Shown here piece after piece: positions 61,801 through 64,000 of a DNA stretch of 64,000 nt. The DNA is from Phytoseiulus persimilis (lineage: Eukaryota; Arthropoda; Arachnida; Mesostigmata; Phytoseiidae). The notes below the pieces were generated by a model, which saw nothing but the letters and a program-made list of their open reading frames with translations, did no database searches and was not told where the DNA came from. The translations under genes and the position numbers were made by a program. The stretch's first letter is position 1; each line of letters starts with the position of its first letter. Location: NCBI GenBank assembly GCA_037576195.1, contig CM075103.1:5332001-5396000 (forward strand). Reading direction: 5' to 3'.

Positions 61801-62895
61801 TATAGTAGAATAATCCGACGCCAACCGGAGGCGAATCTTCTGAAAACCCTGTGGATCGGTGGAACACTACGAGCATCGCCACATCAAAGCTCTGCCCAGG
61901 ACGATTTCTGCGCTAAAACATCTGCTTTTCTCGCTGCGGAGTGCTCTGAAAGTTTCTCTCTGACAGAATCTCACGAGCTCAAAATCGCACACATGCGGGA
62001 AACGATCTCTGCGGACTCGCGACCTCAGCATTCGGTGTGTGCCCAGAAAGCCCGGGCGATGAGAAGTTCTGTTTCTGAGATCGGGGCTATGGAGCTGAGA
62101 GCGATCTTACTCGAGTGCATGATGCGAGAATAATGCGAAAGATGGCGGCAGTGTCGGATGAATTGAGAAGTGTAAGTTTATCTTTGAAAACCGGAAAAAC
62201 TTATGCATCTGTCAGAGGGAGGCGAAAGAAAGCCGTGTAAGATGAGCCGTGTGTATGAGGATAGTCATCTTGATCTGGAATGCGAATCAAGTTCCGTTTC
62301 CGCTCGCTGGCGTCAGACAAAGCAGTTTGTATTTGCATAATTATCGATGGGTTTCCGTGGAGTGAAAAAACTGAGCTTCTCAGAATGATCGTCACAAACT
62401 TCAGAGCATCGCGAAACTCGCATCGTGCACGTTCCTAGTTGAGCTCGAGGGGCTTCGTCTAACGCTTCTCATGGGCTGTCTTTATGGATAATCCCTATCC
62501 AAGAGCATTGAACTTGACTGGAGTCGATCAGTCTCTCGTTTTGTTGCTGACGGTTTGATATCAAGGGGAATGTCCGAGAGTTGCCTGATTCAAGTTTCCC
62601 ATGGTTACCCCAGAACTTGAGTACGAGATAACCACGCAAGCACTTTCTGAGCTGGGACCTTCAGGAATGGACACTTCATTCATGAACCTCCGAGCAGGGG
62701 TCACGAATCCTTCTTGCGTCCCCTTGACATCTCCCAACGTACGCAGGCTCCGAGAAGAAGTTTCAGAGCGCCTACTGTGTAAAACGCTCATCGATAACAA
62801 TTATTTCCGGAGCAGACACGATATTTCAGAACTGACCCAGTTCTTCTAGCGGTATCCCAGGAGAGAGGCGAGGGAGCGATGTGCGCCGCGAGACT
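58890..62895. other. Likely decayed intergenic or transposon-derived sequence
   Basis: A 134-codon frame without an early ATG (61,729-62,133) and several short minus-strand frames near 59.7-60.6 kb, none recognisable. I looked here for the BED and catalytic parts of the hAT transposase upstream of 62.9 kb and did not see them. Confidence 0.4.
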
Positions 62896-62901
62896 GCTTG
62901 A

Positions 62902-63215
62902 GGGAAACTATCTAGGGGACATCTCGACTCCGCATCGAATTTTCGCATCACTCCAGGAACAGCCTCGACTGTTGAGCGTCCTTCCAGTGTGCTGAAGCTG
63001 CTGGAAACTCACTTGCGAACCACCGTGAATGAAGAGAAATTCAACGGTCTCACGGCGATGAAGATTCACCGTGAAATATCGCTGAGGAGGTCGTTAAAGT
63101 ACTCACTTCCGCGGACGCTCCATCTCATCAACAAGCTCCAAAGAATACAAGAGTCTTTCGTGCGCGTGGGATGCTTGAGAATGAACGGAACGGCCACTAC
63201 CCAGATTTGAAATGA
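62902..63215 (+). pseudogene. hAT transposase C-terminal domain relic, element A (frameshifted)
   Basis: A second, older hAT dimerization-domain relic. One frame reads VERPSSVLKLLETHLRTT (62,971-63,024), then EEKFNGLTAMKIHREI (63,028-63,075), matching the family pattern E-R-x-F-S-x-L-K-x-x-K-T-x-L-R-x-T-M-x-x-E-R-L-x-x-L-x-x-x-x-I-H-R-E-I. After HREI the expected acidic helix continues in another frame from 63,075 (NIAEEVVKVLTSADA) and runs to a TGA at 63,213. A small indel near 63,075 has therefore broken the gene. A stop at 62,899 closes the reading frame upstream, and I could not find BED or catalytic segments in the preceding 2 kb. The sequence differs clearly from the relic 600 bases downstream (H-L-R-T-T versus Y-L-C-S-T), so these are two distinct insertions rather than a duplication. 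Confidence 0.65.
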
Positions 63216-63395
63216 GATCAGGGAGTCTCATCCTTGACTCTTCGTCCGCCGTTCAGATAGTTTTATTTTCCGTGAGCCTAGTACATCGCACATACGCACA
63301 GGAAAAGCATCATGTCACACGCTTATCCTCAACATTTTCGGCACGGTGATGATTCACATCCCGCCTTCCTGAAGGAGCTGGGCGTGGATCTCGGG

Positions 63396-63460
63396 GCGGA
63401 GCGTGAAAGGGGGGCTGGCCCGCCCTCTCATGTCTCAGGGGCAGAATTTCGGTACCCAGG
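63396..63460 (+). mobile_element. Second hAT-like terminal sequence
   Basis: GCGGAGCGTGAAA is followed by six G residues, then CTGGCCCGCCC and CTCATGTCTCAGGGGC. Laid against the terminus at 63,742, AGCGTGA, the following A, the G-run and the CCGCCC block all align with the same spacing and orientation. I read it as a degraded left end of a related hAT or a short non-autonomous derivative lying between transposase relics A and B. The expected leading CAG is not intact. A 146-codon open frame across this stretch (63,312-63,752) is best explained as chance, since it runs through the terminal sequences. Confidence 0.35.
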
Positions 63461-63741
63461 TACCAGAATTTCTGGCATCACTTCCGATTTTGGGATCGGT
63501 GTACACGAAGCGCAAGAAGGACGCGTCTTCAGGAACATCTCTTCATATTCATATCCTAGTACCGTCAACCGATCGGGGATCCCGTTTTTCTCAGCAATTC
63601 CGCATGCAACTCCCAGTCACGAGAATCAAACTTCTGAACTGTTTGGAGCGTGGATCCTTCGGGTACCTCTCTCAAGCGCCTTGACAAAAAACCTTGCTGG
63701 CACCTCCGGCATTCTCCCCATCAAGCTACGTACGCTAGAGG

Positions 63742-63800
63742 CAGTAGCGTGACAAGGGGGGGGGGACCGCCCGGGCACGACCTGACTAAGCAGCACCGGG
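63742..63800 (+). mobile_element. hAT-like 5' terminal sequence of element B
   Basis: Starting at CAG (63,742) the sequence runs CAGTAGCGTGACAA, ten G residues, then ACCGCCCGGGCACG and CACCGGGGGCACC. Many arthropod hAT elements begin with CAG(T/A)GGCGTAGC followed by a G-run and C/G-rich CACC blocks, which is what is seen here. The eight bases just outside, GCTAGAGG at 63,734-63,741, would be the left copy of the 8-bp target duplication; the right copy should lie beyond the window. The terminus runs straight into the transposase C-terminal frame at 63,801, which implies an internal deletion. The G-rich start could be coincidental low complexity, but the orientation and junction argue for a true element end. 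Confidence 0.5.
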
Positions 63801-63995
63801 GGCACCATTTCTAGCTTGGAATTGATCAAGTCATATCTTTGCTCCACTATGAGCCAATTGCGACTCTCGAGCCTGGTGATTCTGTCGATCGAGTACGATC
63901 TCTCAAAGAACATCGATATGGGCGATGCGATCAATGAATTTGCGGTTATGAGAGCCCGCGAAATTCACTTTTCGAGCTTGGATCTGTCTGTATGA
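63801..63995 (+). pseudogene. hAT transposase C-terminal dimerization domain, element B
   Basis: This frame encodes the last ~64 residues of a hAT-superfamily transposase, the segment that dimerizes the DDE transposase and closes its catalytic fold. Readable landmarks in order are LELIKSYLCSTM (63,816-63,851), LSSLVILSIEYDL and DAINEFAVMRARE near the end, then a TGA at 63,993-63,995. The pattern K-x-Y-L-x-S-T-M-S-Q-x-R-L-x-x-L-x-I-L-S-I-E is the hallmark of the family, here of the MYM-type/KRAB-like hAT group common in arthropods. The domain is collinear and uninterrupted and ends at a natural-looking stop, so this copy is young. The upstream 500 or so residues (BED finger, DDE core) are absent: immediately before the domain lies a hAT-like terminal sequence instead. 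A full host gene derived from hAT is unlikely because of that junction. Family call seen directly; sub-family inferred. Confidence 0.75.
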
Positions 63996-64000
63996 TGTTT

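Noticed and set aside
61729..62133. 134-codon open frame lacking an early ATG, ending ELRAILLECMMRE
   Set aside because: Looked for hAT or retroelement motifs upstream of the transposase relics and found none; kept only as an unassigned stretch.
63312..63752. 146-codon open frame
   Set aside because: Runs through both hAT-like terminal sequences and stops in the second, so it is a by-product of those elements.

Overview
This window looks like nuclear DNA from a compact but intron-containing eukaryote, most likely an arthropod. By eye, base composition is close to half G+C and CpG is not depleted. There are many decayed tetranucleotide and homopolymer tracts, and no frame stays open beyond about 240 codons in 64 kb. 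There are no operons, ribosome binding sites or dense collinear genes, so it is not bacterial or viral. An acarine (phytoseiid-type mite) would fit the composition, but this is inference and not shown by any gene here.

Layout. About 1-62,800 is mostly non-coding. It holds scattered simple repeats, promoter-like elements and a set of candidate exons that I can only support from splice-site context plus an open frame. On the plus strand these are at 4,595-4,640, 8,710-8,911, 14,119-14,355, 21,058-21,192, 47,311-47,543 and 47,905-48,117. On the minus strand they are at 13,423-13,695, 17,615-18,013, 31,817-31,911, 41,893-42,152, 44,579-44,758, 48,335-48,539, 49,236-49,565 and 51,358-51,487. None shows a domain I can name. 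Splice consensus matches of this quality also occur by chance a few times per strand in a window this long, so each is given low confidence. The most self-contained small gene candidate is on the minus strand near 42.1 kb: a TATA element, an initiator-like TCAG exactly 30 bases downstream and a short frame starting with a convincing signal peptide.

The only confidently identified protein family is at the right-hand end. Two separate relics of hAT-superfamily transposase C-terminal (dimerization) domains lie at 62,902-63,215 and 63,801-63,995. The second is joined directly to a hAT-like 5' terminal sequence at 63,742, as expected of an internally deleted, non-autonomous element; its other end lies beyond the window. 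A related terminal-like sequence lies at 63,396. A transposon graveyard is therefore present at that end.

A possible retroposed 3' end lies at 28,389-29,038: a TATA-like box, a short frame, then AATAAA followed 15 bases later by 13 A residues. I found no rRNA, convincing tRNA, CRISPR array, complete conserved gene or recognizable multi-gene system. How the candidate exons connect, if they are real, cannot be settled from sequence alone.
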